Shown here: positions 1-11,410 of the stretch, piece by piece
Layout of the letters: each line of letters opens with the position of its first letter
How positions within the stretch are numbered: position 1 is the first letter of the stretch
Assembly (NCBI GenBank): GCA_026874595.1
Contig: CM049312.1
Location: 57,601,429-57,665,428 of the forward strand
Reading direction: 5' to 3'
Source: Sipunculus nudus
Lineage: Eukaryota; Annelida; Sipuncula; Golfingiida; Sipunculidae
Length of the DNA: 64,000 nucleotides
The notes under the pieces: generated by a model
Database searches by the model: none
Seen by the model: only the letters and a program-made list of their open reading frames with translations
Told to the model about the DNA's origin: nothing
Position numbers and translations under genes: made by a program

Positions 1-1046
1 GTCGAATTAATTCTTCAGTCTCGTCTTCCAAAAATTTCATTCTATAGTGAAAGAATGTTCAATATGCCAGTATAATGTTATACTTCTAATGAATAGAGGT
101 AAAATGCTTCTCTGCTTACTGACTGCCAGTAAGGAATCATCGAAATTTCATATAACATTTTTATGTATATATTTCATACAATTATATCAAAAATACTTTC
201 TTTAAGAGGATTATTAATGGATGAGTTCGTATTATAAAAAGAATTTGCATAAAACTGTCGCTAGTCGCTCGTTCAACAAGCAAAGGGGAACACTTTTCGT
301 ATTTTCTGGAAGCGTAATAAATCTCGGTCCATATAACCAACCATAGTTCATATCATGGCCAATAGAGGACTCTCATGTTGTTCACGCACAACAGTAATGA
401 TTAGGTGACTACATTTCTCACATATTCGGAAATTAGTCATAACGCAATACAAAAGCTTCTCTTATTGGTGATTGAATACATAAGGATCATACTATGAGCA
501 AACATGTTAATGCAGTTTTTAGTTCATGAATCAAAGAGTCTCTTTCAAAGCTTTAACCTTAGTATCTCTGATTTTCTCTCACACTCTTGCTCAAATGTAT
601 GTATGAATTTATATGACAAACGCTATTTTTGCAGTGAATTCCCAGGAAAGAGGAAACATCCTAAGTTTCGTTAGGCGGTAAAAATGTGGCTCTAAATACC
701 ATCTCGCCGATTATACCAGTCGTTTTGCCTGCAGCTATATGTGTTGATAAAAGGAGCTGTATGGGTATCCCATTTTATGATAATTAACGTTCTTTTTAAA
801 CATTACCTTTTTTTTCAAATTTCATGAAACGAATCACTGTAAAAGAAACAACCATGTCACAGTAATTCCCAATTACGAACGTGAAGGAGTTAAACGTGCT
901 ACCTGTCAATTTGGTTTGAACATATCTATTTATTCAGGATTACAAGTGTAACTTTTAGTTGAACATTTGTGGTGAATGTAATTCATGACCTCTCTTATTT
1001 ATGTTTTAAGGATATTAATGTTAAGGAACATTCATTTTTTTTTTAC
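1..1046. other. NOS intron sequence, nothing recognised
   Basis: AT-rich sequence 3' of the last visible NOS exon on the minus strand. I looked for the calmodulin-binding exon expected next in the gene and did not see it, so this is part of an intron. Confidence 0.6.
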
Positions 1047-1241
1047 CTGGTACTCAAAGGACGGCCTGATCTTGTAGCAGAGCATTTCCTGATGGAACAC
1101 GGGGGTGATGCTGCCGGACATGGGCGGGACTATCCAGACCCAGTCAGCTGGACAGCCGCCCCTGATCCTGGCCTCGTCCTTCATGAACTGGATGAAGCTC
1201 CGGGCAGCACTGTGGTGGTCAGAGACGGTCACCTGCTGCAG
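1047..1241 (-). CDS. NOS: Nitric oxide synthase, pterin-binding exon; last in window
   Basis: 65 codons, 195 bp, phase 0 at both ends. The acceptor is CTCTTACAG|CTG and the donor TACCAG|GTAAAA. It starts [16 protein letters not shown] and contains [20 protein letters not shown], then [20 protein letters not shown] and Q. DHHSA...[26 protein letters not shown] is the NOS pterin-binding and dimer-interface signature. The exon ends just before the calmodulin-binding helix, which together with the FMN, FAD and NADPH reductase exons must lie left of this window. I did not find them in 1-1046. Confidence 0.97.
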
Positions 1242-2608
1242 CTGTAAGAGATTCAAAGGAAGGTTAAGGTAGCATTCCATATGTGCATATTCAGTACGTA
1301 TGTATTACACCCATTATATTCTCTCAGAGTGAGTCCGTATATACGTATGTGTGTTAACGTATGCGTATTCACCACGTGTCGATCGCTCAGGGTAGCGATT
1401 GAAAACGCATACACACATTAGCGGACGAGGAAATTCCAGACCTTGACGTCAGTGATAGGAGATTCCTCTGGTAGATGACTTTTCTATTCCTGCAGCTCTA
1501 TTTTGCTGCATACGTGCTGCATACAAAGACATATGAAAGGAAGCACAGGCGTCCGTTTTCGAGTTGCATTTCGCATAAGTACTGCATACGCATATATGGA
1601 ATGCTAGCTTTATAATGATATGTTCATGGTCTTTTGGGGTACTGTCTGTTTTATGAGGATGAAGGTCACCGTACGAAAAGAATAAATTGGTTAATAAACC
1701 TAATTGATTTTAGACTTTATAAACACGGGTAAAGGACTCTCCAAGAGGTTATAACCTGTCATTAAGACACTGGAGCGAATCTCTGATGTTCTCTCAAGGT
1801 TTCTCTGTTGCCTTCTAAGGGATGACGGATCTCAATCAAGGGCCATGTGCTCTTGAGTCAAACACTTTAATCACTTGTTTTTACCTCCTGTCCTTAATGG
1901 GTATAGATTGACACGGCTACACATTTTACCAAAACATCCAATACAGTATTTTTTTAAATTTTTCACATTAGCTACAGACAAGAATCTATAAATGGCGTTG
2001 AAACAATGACTTTGGTTGGCTATATATTCGCGAGGGTTAATTTTCCCGGTTTTCACTCTATCTTTTCTTTGGCGAGTGTTCCGTATTTCGTGATCTCATC
2101 ATACAATGATCTACACAGAGCCTATCCATTATTATATGAATTAACATATGTGCGCAAAATCTTAACGATTGGACGGGAATAAAGTGAACATCAAAAGGAA
2201 AAAAATGATGGCAGATATTTTGAAAGATTTGACATCATTTATAAAAGCAATCATTTTCGTTTTGACTTGCTTTCGACCATTTGGCCTCCAATTCACGAAG
2301 GCTTTATTTTTACAATGATTTCCTTTTCATGAACATCGCGAATTGGAACTCACGCGAACAAAAAGGCAACGACGGTAAATATTAATTTACATCCAATAAA
2401 GTGACACATATAATAAACTTCGGTTAATGTCATACATAGGAAGGTTTCAAATTCAATATTTTCTTAATTCAATTAAATACGAATCATTTTAGATAATGAT
2501 AAATCCTATATAGTATATACACAAACTCCAACCGGAGGAGAGTTCTAACACCAGATCTTGCAGAGAAAATGAATCCAGATACATAAGCAATGTGTAATAC
2601 TGATATAC
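1242..2608 (-). other. NOS intron, no genes
   Basis: Intron between the NIAVLHSF and pterin-binding exons. A small imperfect inverted repeat (GTGTGTTAACGTATGCG against CGCATACACACATT) lies at about 1,350-1,420. Short open frames here have no family signature or splice context. Confidence 0.6.
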
Positions 2609-2710
2609 CTGGAAGCTGTGTAGAACGGCTATGTTCACTTCAACTAACACCCGGTCTTTCCAGAGGGTCGTCTCAACTGTTGTGTCTAGCCCCATCTTCT
2701 TTCCTATAGG
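2609..2710 (-). CDS. NOS: Nitric oxide synthase, oxygenase exon (LWKD..NIAVLHSF)
   Basis: 34 codons, 102 bp, phase 0 at both ends. The acceptor is ACTCTTGCAG|CCT and the donor TTCCAG|GTATAT. It encodes PIGKKMGLDTTVETTLWKDR followed by VLVEVNIAVLHSFQ. LWKD..LVE.NIAVL.SF is a strongly conserved NOS helix leading to the tetrahydrobiopterin and dimer-interface region. Confidence 0.95.
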
Positions 2711-3754
2711 CTGCAAGAGTTACAGATCATGTTGTGTGAATTATGTATGTACTCCCCATTTATATTTGTTGAACGTATGTTGATTAATTTTCAATATTAA
2801 TTTTCAACAAAGGAATCCGAAGAAAAAAAGTTTATACACGATAAAATATGTATTTATTCATTACAATATTTCACTATCATTATAAAGCCAAAAATGTATA
2901 TTATTTGAGTTGTCCCAGTGTTTTAACAGCCAGGCCTCTTGGTTAGGGTCAGATTAACCAAGAAATCTGGTTCCTGGGTAGATGGGGTTTTAGAATAAAA
3001 ATCACAGAGATGAAGTTGCAATCCTATTTTTTGAACTCCTACCCGCTTGATACCTATTTCAAATCTGCTTCCTGTTGGTTAGATGTCCGTCCGAAAGTTG
3101 TAGAGCAGGTCAAGGGGAACAGAAAAAAACCCAAGATTTTGAAGATACGACCAATATGAAGGAAGTTGTGGCCAAAAAAAACATTCAGCGGATATTTTCG
3201 GAAAACGAAAAACCCGTTTCGAGATATTAGTGTCTCACGTAAGATTTCCCAGTTTCAACCGGATTTCAGCAAAACTGCGGCCTGTGGATCGGTGCTTGTG
3301 AGATGCCAGAACCAACTGCACCGTGGCCTTGACCTCTGAGCCACACCGACCCAAACCAATAGGCTTCTAGAACTTTCTGTGTCCTTACAACTGTGGAAGA
3401 ATGGACGTGATTGTTGCAAATGGTAGCGGCCACAGACATACTGGCCATCTGAGATGGTCCAAAAAAGCTTATTCCCCTTTAAACTATGCCGATATACGTC
3501 CCCACCAAACTCTCTTTGCAGAGACGCTGTCCTCGCCTGGATGCTGTCCTCCGAGTACTTTTGTGTCTTTTCCCTTTGGCCCTTTACGCACCCTAACCAG
3601 TTTATTTCTCCCAGTTTCTCGAAACCGCTAATGGATGGTACTATTTTACTACACACTTAATCTAGGATGTAACAGGTCGCATGTCGCACACCTTAGTGTT
3701 ATTGTATACAATGAGGCTAATCTGACAAGATTCATCGAAGAGAAAATATAATAC
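2711..3754 (-). other. NOS intron with a GC-richer block of unknown origin
   Basis: About 3,250-3,650 is more GC-rich than the surrounding intron and is open in several frames on both strands; the longest is about 133 codons on the minus strand, 3,255-3,656. None of the frames resembles a family I know. The block could be a degenerate mobile-element fragment. I do not call a gene. Confidence 0.35.
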
Positions 3755-3929
3755 CTCCAACATGTTGTATCTTGACTGGTCACAAAGGTCTCTGGCTCCG
3801 ATCTCTGTACCCATGTACCAACCACTGAACGGGGACCCAGGAAATACCAGTCCTCCCACATCAAACTGCATGTTGGCGACAGCCGGGAGTGCATACCACT
3901 CTAACTCAATGTCTCTGAACCACTCGTAC
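3755..3929 (-). CDS. NOS: Nitric oxide synthase, substrate-glutamate exon
   Basis: One base plus 58 codons, 175 bp. The acceptor is TTGATTTACAG|GTAC and the donor TTGGAG|GTATTA. It encodes [20 protein letters not shown] and later [17 protein letters not shown] and SRYNMLE. The Glu of GWYMGTE (residue 42 of the exon) is the conserved acidic residue that binds the guanidinium of L-arginine, and LPAV and SGWYM line the active site. No substitution of a catalytic residue is visible. Confidence 0.97.
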
Positions 3930-5768
3930 CTGTAAATCAATCAAACACCCGAAGTATGTAAATAAAGAACGATATATAAAGGGTCAAGAAAAATACGTTT
4001 TCCTCCAAATAAATGTCCGGCAAACCCCGTTTCTACACATCACGGATGGTCACGCAATTATTCATTTTTGACGCTGTGTGTTGGCATATTTTATTATCAA
4101 AAAGTTTTGCTCTGCAATGCTCTCAATCTCTTTTATGTTAAAGTTTGAAATATTTCCAGGAAAAAAGGTATCAAACTGTCTGAAAAATGTATGAAAAAAA
4201 TTAAAAATCAATGCTAAATTTAATTAATTCCTTTTCAAATCTAATTCTACACATCTCTACAATAAAATGCACAGTGGGGAGAAAATACATTCATTTGTTT
4301 GCCATTCGCCTCTATTTTAATTCAGGTAAACGCCACCATTTTATTACAATGAATTATTCTGAATATAAATATTTTCATATTCAAAATTCAATATGGAATT
4401 TTAGACTGCGTGACAGAGCGGTTGAAACGCTTTATATCATTTTACATCCTAGACCTGGTGTCTTCCGCATCTGTATTTAGCATTCAAGTATCCCCATTGC
4501 TAGGTCATATGGAGGAACTCCTGAAAATCGAACATGCTTGGAGACATATAAGGCCGTGGAGCAGCACTAGCTTTAAATTTAATGTAGTGCTTAGTAACCC
4601 TTGAAAAGCGGACGCCCTATCTCCAGGCACGCTAGACTGAAACGTACCTTCGGGTACATGACAATGGCTTCAAGATAAAATGTCAGTGGAAAATGTATGA
4701 AAGGTCCTGATGAAACATTTCTGTTCAGTGTACTGTTTACGAGTGGCAGGGGGGTTATCATGGGTGCTGACCTCTGGTGGCTACTTTTGTAATTATATTT
4801 TAACGACTATTTCGGTAAATAGAACAAAGAGGTATGAGACCGTTTGACAGATTGGAATAGGAATGTTACAACCAAGGAAGACTGATGACAAAACCTAATT
4901 AAAAAGGTCCCCATGTCCGGAAGTGGGGGGAGGGCTCAAGGCCGCAATGATTTGTTTGAAACCATTGAAGAAAGGTTGAGGCAGCTGAAAGGGGGGGGGA
5001 GGAGACCCCCTGAACCACCTCTGCATCCGCCTTTTTTTGAGTGTTACATGCATTTTATTGATCGCAGATGGTTTTTTTCCCGTCCAGATCTCTTGTATTG
5101 TCATTATTGTCTTTACATTAATAACCAACAGAATTTTCTATCCATCTAGGAAACAATTATGTGTGAATATATGCAATATATGAATAAAATCAATGTTTCA
5201 ATCCGTGAAACATAAAGCAGTTATTATAATGGGTTGTTAAAGTGAAGTCAATTTGATATCATGGGAGAATTCTTAGTGTGTTACAAAAGCTTGCTGATGC
5301 CACTTTCTTATATATCGAGCAATCTGTATTACAACTGACGATGGTCACACCGGACTTTTGTCAAGGAAATCCTCTGTTCCCATGCCTAAGATATTCACTT
5401 TTTTTTAACTTGAACTGATGATGCAAAGTGTGTCAGGGGGCGGGGGGCGGGGTGATTATAGTTATTTCTTAAATAAATCCAGGGAGTTTTCAAATAACAT
5501 TTCGAAGGAGCTATCGCATCGCCATCTGTCTGTTGGCAACTACAATTGTGTAGAAAGGCCGAAATTATGTGGTTACTCTGAATAAAGGCCTAAGGCCCGC
5601 TGCCCCCAATAAGTGACGCGGCTATTTGGTTCCGCCGATGGTAATGCAAGAAGAGGACATCAGTTCCAGACGACGTTTCACAATTTATTTTCAAGTCAAA
5701 ATAATGTATGGGTAGGAACAGCTAATAATCTTAATGAATCTGTTACGTTCCTACGGTACAACACTCAC
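3930..5768 (-). other. NOS intron, no genes; G-rich tract near 4.9-5.0 kb
   Basis: Intron between the GRFDVLPL and substrate-glutamate exons. It is AT-rich, apart from purine/G-rich sequence at about 4,920-5,010 and a G-rich stretch near 5,435-5,455. Short open frames overlap on both strands around the G-rich tract and look like composition artefacts. Confidence 0.5.
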
Positions 5769-5908
5769 TTGGGGTGGACCAGCTTTACTCTAAGCACTAG
5801 CTCTTCAGGTATCTCAAACACCTGTGGCGGGCCGCCGTTTGCTGACAAAACTAACGGAAGTACGTCAAACCTTCCACCACGCCCCTTCCAGCCCAGAGCT
5901 TGACACAC
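5769..5908 (-). CDS. NOS: Nitric oxide synthase, oxygenase exon (GRFDVLPL)
   Basis: 46 codons plus AA, 140 bp. The acceptor is ACGTTTTCAG|GTG and the donor CCCCAA|GTGAGT. It encodes [20 protein letters not shown], then [20 protein letters not shown] and VKLVHP, with Lys completed across the intron. GRFDVLPL...ANG...VFEIP matches the NOS core that forms one wall of the haem/substrate pocket. A plus-strand open frame over the same bases is only a shadow. Confidence 0.95.
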
Positions 5909-6494
5909 CTGAAAACGTATAAAAAAATATGGGAATTATTGCAGGCGTATAATGTAATGTAATGTAACGTATAAAGCTGATAAAAATAGCTTCAGATCTA
6001 ATCGAAGCCACTCTTGGTGAAAGGTTACTTTTAAATTGGTGCCCTGCAGTTTTTGTATGACCTCTGACCTCTTGTTATGAAGAAGCATCCATCTGCTCGT
6101 CTCAAGTTCAATGAGAATTTTTTTTCAAAATTGAATTTTTTCATGAATTATCTATCGAATCACTTTCTTTTGTGATGTTAAAGAGTTTTCTGATCATAAT
6201 TAAATATTATCAGTTTTAACAAACCACCGAACTTCTATGATAATGAAGGACTTTTTAATATCCGATCGATCATAAACTGGTTCACCTTTTGTTTTAATAA
6301 ATTTAAGAACCCTTTTATATTTTAACGTGAAAAAAATATCAACCATAAACAGACACAACCTCGATCTGTTACAAACTGACTGCCTATCTCACTTAACCAT
6401 GCAGTTTTAATTTTTTTATCTCTTGTGCATCCATTTTTTATTGTTTCTTGTTTTCATTCTATCTACAGTTTTATGAATTAATGTTCGACCTTAC

Positions 6495-6636
6495 TTTTGT
6501 GAATTCAACATTAGCGGGATCCCCGACGACTGTGCCGTTGGCCGCCTCGTATCCGGCGTACCGGATCAGCTGAGCGTTCCACACCCGGTAGTCGTGATGG
6601 CCGTCCGTTCTCTGAGGGAATACTGTAATCATCGGC
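6495..6636 (-). CDS. NOS: Nitric oxide synthase, oxygenase exon (ITVFPQR to DPAN)
   Basis: One base plus 47 codons, 142 bp. The acceptor is TTCACTTACAG|GCC and the donor ACAAAA|GTAAGG. The protein starts [20 protein letters not shown] and continues [20 protein letters not shown] then ANVEFTK. The VWN-x-QLIRYAGY segment includes the Gln that in NOS structures contacts the arginine substrate; GDPAN is also a family hallmark. The exon is distinctly more GC-rich than its flanks. Confidence 0.96.
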
Positions 6637-8066
6637 CTGTAAGTGAAATATGTCAGGTTATATAAAAATCATGTTAAGAGCTAGGTACACCGGACGATGC
6701 AAATACAATACATGTACTTATTTAACTGCTAGGCATATTTGGGGCGCTGCAAAGCGTAGACAGTTTTGATTTTGCTTTGATGAAGCGCGCCGTTTCGGCA
6801 CTCTGACGTTAGCCACTTTTTTATCAGACTTTCATTAGGCAAGACTGCATTAATTGTCAATCGGATATTTTTAGCTTAATTTCTTAGGTGGGCAATATCA
6901 TGTAATTGTGTGATAAGAAAAAGAACTAGATGACGTTGCTCTGCTTCAGCGTGACGTTGCTTCGCTTCAGCGATTACATGAAGAAGCACATCCGAGTGCA
7001 AATCTAAGGGAAACTGCATATGCAATTACAATTAAGAAAACGAAATGACTAACGTTCACTGTAACAATGAGACCTAAGGTGAAGGTTACACTAAAAGTGG
7101 TAACTGGCATACATAACGATGAAAAAGGTTTTGTATATTTTTTTATAAATGTATATAAGCCTTATAATTAGGACAATTAGAATGATATGCAAAGGTTCTT
7201 CGAGTATGATATGTTAACTGGGTCACAGTGACCTAATTTTAAAAAAAGGGTTACCTAGCTATTGTGCAATACAAAAATATAAGAACAACTGAATGGCATG
7301 CTTAGATATTCCTAAGATAGCATTTAAGTGAAAAAAATATCAGTGATCAAAATTGAAAACAGCCTAACTCTGAATGTTATCGCGCTAACGAGTAAATGGC
7401 GCCTTAAGATCACTGTGAATCCCCCTTAAGAGCAATATGATCAAGATCGCAGCTCTAGAAAAAAAAAAGAAATTCATGCAGGAGCATGATATAATGTTGA
7501 TTGTAGGCAGTGTGTCTGATATGTAAGCGGATGCGGACGCTCACCCCGTAAAACAATAACCCTTCCCCATTGGCGCTTTATAAAATTTTATATTGATGTT
7601 TTAGTGTGCTTCATCAAAGTTCGGTTGCCATTCTGCGTGATTCAGCATTTCCATGGCGCATTTCAGTACTTATAATTATAAGTGCAGGACAGGTACTTGA
7701 ATTCCAGTACGCTTCAAGGAGGCCTTATTTTCATCAGTAATAAAATTAAAACTCTCTGGCACGTATATTTGTAGATAGACCAATATGAACAAAGGTTATC
7801 TCGACAAGTTGAAAAACTCTGCTACATAAAAAAGGCTTGAACAAGTGTTGATATAAAATCGGGGGAAAAGAACAGACAGTGATCCCGGTTTGATATCACA
7901 GATTCTTGAAAATGTACTTCCATTGCTGTGCACCTGTCATTTCTTTCAAGCGCGTACTCAAATCGAATGATCTTCTTTATGATATTGTCGTGTCCGAGCT
8001 GATAGGATCATGACTTAAACGTTATAAAAAAAACTCTGTCATTGGAACCAGTGCTCGCTACATACA
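6637..8066 (-). other. NOS intron, left part, nothing recognised
   Basis: AT-rich intron sequence right of the ITVFPQR exon, with no open frame of interest and no recognised repeat. Confidence 0.5.
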
Positions 8067-8324
8067 GATATAGTACCGGTATGGGGTTTGTCGTTAAATA
8101 ATGAGTGTTTCACGGATTGTACACGTTCTCTGAGGAAATACTATACAAATTAATGGCCCGTGAAATGTAGAATGTCACGTTCTGTCAAAATGCCATGACT
8201 CAGACTGTACCTAACGACCACCTCGGTTTAGCTAAACTTAATTTGTATAGTATTTCCTCAGAGAACGTGTACAGTCCGTGAAACACTCATTATTTAACGA
8301 CAAACCCCATACCGGTACTATATC
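8067..8324. repeat. Near-perfect 87-bp inverted repeat with 84-bp loop
   Basis: Arm 1 is 8,067-8,153 and arm 2 is 8,238-8,324. Read as reverse complements the arms agree over 87 bp with one mismatch that I can see (GGATTGTAC against GGACTGTAC). The loop contains ACGACCACCTCGGTTTAGC, which recurs at about 8,830 in a pogo/Tc-like repeat. The structure lies in a NOS intron and would fold into a long RNA hairpin in the pre-mRNA. It is probably a recent foldback or MITE insertion. Confidence 0.9.
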
Positions 8325-8814
8325 GGTACTATAAGCTTGTTAAAAGCTATCACATAAACAGGTACTCAAGCGACTTTGTAAAGTATTTTATATTAAATGC
8401 CTTTCTTTATGTTTTATTACTTCCATAGGTACCATAAATTGTGTGTACCTAAGACTAAAGGCTGGCATTTGGGCAGGAATAGTTGATGTTTTGCCAGTAA
8501 GAGTGCTAACTTTATATATTTCCTGTAAAGTGACCATAAATCAATGTATGATAGATGTCCTACTACTAGTATACCTCCGCCAACGGGAGGGAGGCATAAT
8601 GTTTTACCCTTAGTTTGTCTCTGTGCAGATTTATACAAAACAAATGGGAACAGATTTTGCTGAAATATTGTAGAGGGTTAGGAAAACATCTTAGTAACAC
8701 TCTATATATTCCGGAGATAATCTCGAACAAAACCATAATTGTTTGTTAAAGTTTATATAAAAAAAAACTATAAACTCAATTTATTCAACATGGATTATAC
8801 AAGTTATACAAATA

Positions 8815-8922
8815 CAGAAAAACCTCGCCTATCGACCACCTCGGTTTAGCAACCACCTCTAAATTGCGACCACTCTGTCGAGGTCCCGATGGTGGTCGTA
8901 ATTCCGAAGTTTCACTGTAGTT
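8815..8922. mobile_element. Short MITE with pogo/Tigger-like terminus
   Basis: The block begins near CTCGCCTATCGACCACC and ends GTCGTAATTCCGAAGTTTCAC plus TGTAG. Reversed, this gives a CTACAGTGAAAC... terminus of the CAGTGAAACCTC type seen on pogo/Tigger-like DNA transposons. GACCACC motifs face each other at both sides. It is non-coding and lies in a NOS intron. The assignment rests on terminal similarity from memory. Confidence 0.4.
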
Positions 8923-9140
8923 ATTATAATGATTGGAGCACTCTCCATGACTCTGATGGTGGCGTTCGGTAGCGGCTGGAAGAAATCTGAAGACCCGTGA
9001 AAACCACCAACCCCGGACGGAAAACTGCACCCCGTTCTCAAAGCCAAGCAGGGATTCATTCCGGGTCGCAAGCGGAGAGAGCCGAGCGTTTTACCCCTCC
9101 ACTCTTCCATTTCATTGGGTGTGTTACAAATTTCTCTTAC

Positions 9141-9232
9141 CTCAGCCTCCCTCCGTTCGTTGACTCTTTGATGTGGACCACCAGGGCGTCGAACATGTCC
9201 TGAGCAGTACGGGCGTGCCGGGCGTCTTGTAA
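9141..9232 (-). CDS. NOS: Nitric oxide synthase, oxygenase exon (DAR..T motif)
   Basis: 92 bp, 30 codons plus AG. The acceptor is TTTGCGCAG|TTA and the donor CTGAG|GTAAGA. It encodes LQDARHARTAQDMFDALVVH followed by IKESTNGGRL. It aligns with the family segment 'v-DAR-..T...MF......H...ATN.G.LR', between the haem-ligand loop and the 'ITVFPQR' strand. The last codon is completed across the intron as Arg (AG|G). The other open frames here are artefacts of the GC-rich exon. Confidence 0.93.
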
Positions 9233-9344
9233 CTGCGCAAACAGTGGGAAAGTTCAGAATATAAAAAAAATAGTATTTGCTAGAGTCAACTAATTTACAC
9301 ATCCGTTTATCCGACAGAAACAACACGCCGTGGCAATGTGTTTA

Positions 9345-9407
9345 AGCCCCTTTCACACCGGGCCTACGTACTGTTGCGTAATTGCATGGTGCGGCGTGAA
9401 ACGGGCA
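9345..9407. mobile_element. 63-bp minimal MITE with TTA target duplication
   Basis: It starts AGCCCCTTTCACACCGGGCC and ends GGCGTGAAACGGGCA, with TTA on each side (9,342-9,344 and 9,408-9,410). The left terminus matches the larger element at 10,297-10,622, so this is probably an internally deleted member of the same Harbinger-like family. Confidence 0.55.
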
Positions 9408-10296
9408 TTAGTTGTTCGCATTGAGCCGGGAACTTTACTAACAAGATGTTTGTAAAGATGGAGAGCCATTTCACACAGGGTTTTCATTCTACACCAGACT
9501 GCATGAAGAGTTTCTTCACTTTGTCAGTAATTTTATTCAGATTTTCGGGACATCTGTAACGTTTTGCGACTACCCTGATTAAAGTAACGTCATTATTAGG
9601 AGTGACCTGGGAAGATGTCACAACAGGGTAATGCATTGCCAAAACACCGATTCCAAAAGTAAGTGGATGAGTCTTATCGCGTAAATGTCACCGGAGCTTG
9701 TGTATATAAGTACCCGCCAAGGGATTTTTATACAATAAATTCGGCGTTGCCCCTTTAATTGATGACAGATTCGTTTTGTCAGATAAATGGATGATTTTTA
9801 AAAAGCTTTAGACTCCCACGGTAATTTTGAAATCAAAGTTAACAGTTAAGTAGTTGAATATTATATGTGTAGATATGTAAAACATAACTGTGAAAGTGAA
9901 CAATCTTTTGTTAAGATTGCCACACTAACAGACCTTTCCCATCACACTTGCGACACCTATCGGCGACAACTGACACTGAATGTTTGGGTCCTTTATTTCG
10001 ACAAAAAATTGTATTTTGTGATATCTCAGATGATTCATAGTGAACAAACATACCATATCTTTAATGATGATGTTCCTCTCTTACTTTCTGGTTTGTTTTT
10101 TTTTTTTTTTTTCATTTCTTCATCTGTGATGCTGGCTAATTGGACCCGAACTCTGTAGACGACCGTTATGGGTGTCACCAGAGAGTGCGCATGTTCATAG
10201 GAAAGGTCTATTACCGAATTTTGAAACTTAAGTAGCAAAAGACACCATGAAATATGTGTACTCATAACAAATAATTAATATTTGGTTAAACTCTAA

Positions 10297-10622
10297 AGCC
10301 CCTTTCACTCGTTCACGGATTGCAATACGGATCATCCCGGAGTAAAGTTGGAAGATGCCAGTCCCAACACGGAGACTCCCGGATGTATGCTGTGGCTACA
10401 CCGAGGTGCACGATGCCAACAAGAAGTGATACGGTCCATTTTTAATCCGTGTTCTCCGGAAAGAAAAATTGCGCAGGTTTAATTTTTTTTTCTCCGATCA
10501 TGCCGATGCACCAAGGATCACCCCGGATGCCTACACGGTGTTTACACGGTGATGCCGGAGTTGACACAGAACGATGATCCGGGATGATCCGTGATGCTAT
10601 TCATGAATGTGTGAAAGGGGCT
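10297..10622. mobile_element. 326-bp Harbinger-like MITE in NOS intron
   Basis: The ends are inverted repeats: AGCCCCTTTCACTCGTTCAC on the left, and the reverse complement of the right end reads AGCCCCTTTCACACATTCAT. Similarity then resumes in ACGGATCATCCCGG. It is flanked by TAA on both sides (10,294-10,296 and 10,623-10,625). A 3-bp TWA duplication is typical of PIF/Harbinger transposons. No coding capacity. It ends 84 bp from the NOS haem-ligand exon. Confidence 0.8.
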
Positions 10623-10647
10623 TAAGAGGGTTTGTACCTGGTCCGCC

Positions 10648-10664
10648 CCCCCCCCCCCCCCCCG
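10648..10664. repeat. Poly-C tract close to a NOS splice donor
   Basis: A run of about 15 C (G on the NOS coding strand) followed by GCCCCC, some 40-60 bp downstream of the haem-ligand exon donor on the minus strand. Similar G/C homopolymers recur through the window. Confidence 0.9.
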
Positions 10665-10706
10665 CCCCCTGACCGCAGAAACACTGATTTTCATGCTTAT
10701 GTTTAC

Positions 10707-10869
10707 CTTTAGTTTTTCCCAATGGAGGCGACCAATGCATCTAGAGGCGTTCCTCCAGGCCATTTTGGCACCAAACTCAAGTTCTTCCGTTGTTAGCTCA
10801 TATGTGGCGCTTTTTTCCAAGGCTATAGATATCGCCTTCAGACGCTGTTGATGTTCGGGCGTGTTCAAC
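10707..10869 (-). CDS. NOS: Nitric oxide synthase, haem-ligand exon
   Basis: One base completing Met, then 54 codons, 163 bp in all. The acceptor is ATGACAG|GTTGAAC and the donor CTAAAG|GTAAAC. It contains AKMAWRNASRCIGRLHWEKL, the NOS signature: the Cys is the proximal haem iron ligand and the Trp six residues before it stacks on the haem. The upstream part (HQQRLKAISIALEKSATYEL) is the expected helical linker. The frame also stays open past the acceptor, but family alignment supports starting at LNTPEHQQ. A Harbinger-like MITE ends 84 bp downstream of the donor, in the next intron. Confidence 0.96.
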
Positions 10870-11410
10870 CTGTCATGAACACGTGGTATATAAATAAGAC
10901 CTGCGAAGGTCCCTATAATTTTTTCAGATTGTGATCTTACATAGATATACCCCAGGTAAAAGCAACCCATATACTGTTACTCTGTAGACTATGTGCAGCT
11001 GCCTCATTGCTGCCATGAAAAGTTCCCGTAATTTACAATAATCACTACAGGTGGCGTTTGTGTGCTCAATTTTAAAGGATTCTCATGCAGATCTTACCCC
11101 TTAGTGAGAGTGGGGCCCCCTGGAGAAAGAAAGTAAACTATTTGCACCCCACAGAAGGAGCCAATAAATGAATTATCAACTGATCACTAAACAATAATAA
11201 ACGTGATAAAAATAATGAAAAAAAAATTATTCCTCAGGCCTATATATATATATTAATCTGTATAATACGATGTTCATGATAAATTGGTTGAATAGTAATA
11301 CAACCAACTCACTTGATGTCACGTGACAATTCTATGTACAAACTGGTAAACAAATTTTCTATTTACTGAATACAAATGTATTCATATATTCTATATTTCA
11401 TTGACCAATA

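Noticed and set aside
3255-3656. 133-codon frame in a NOS intron
   Set aside because: No family motif, overlapping open frames on both strands, and no splice context beyond chance; treated as a GC-richer block.
5613-5903. 96-codon plus-strand frame over a NOS exon
   Set aside because: It is antisense shadow of the GRFDVLPL exon.
8859-9326. 155-codon minus-strand frame over a NOS exon
   Set aside because: It is out of frame with the NOS exon at 9,141-9,232, which matches the family and has proper splice sites.
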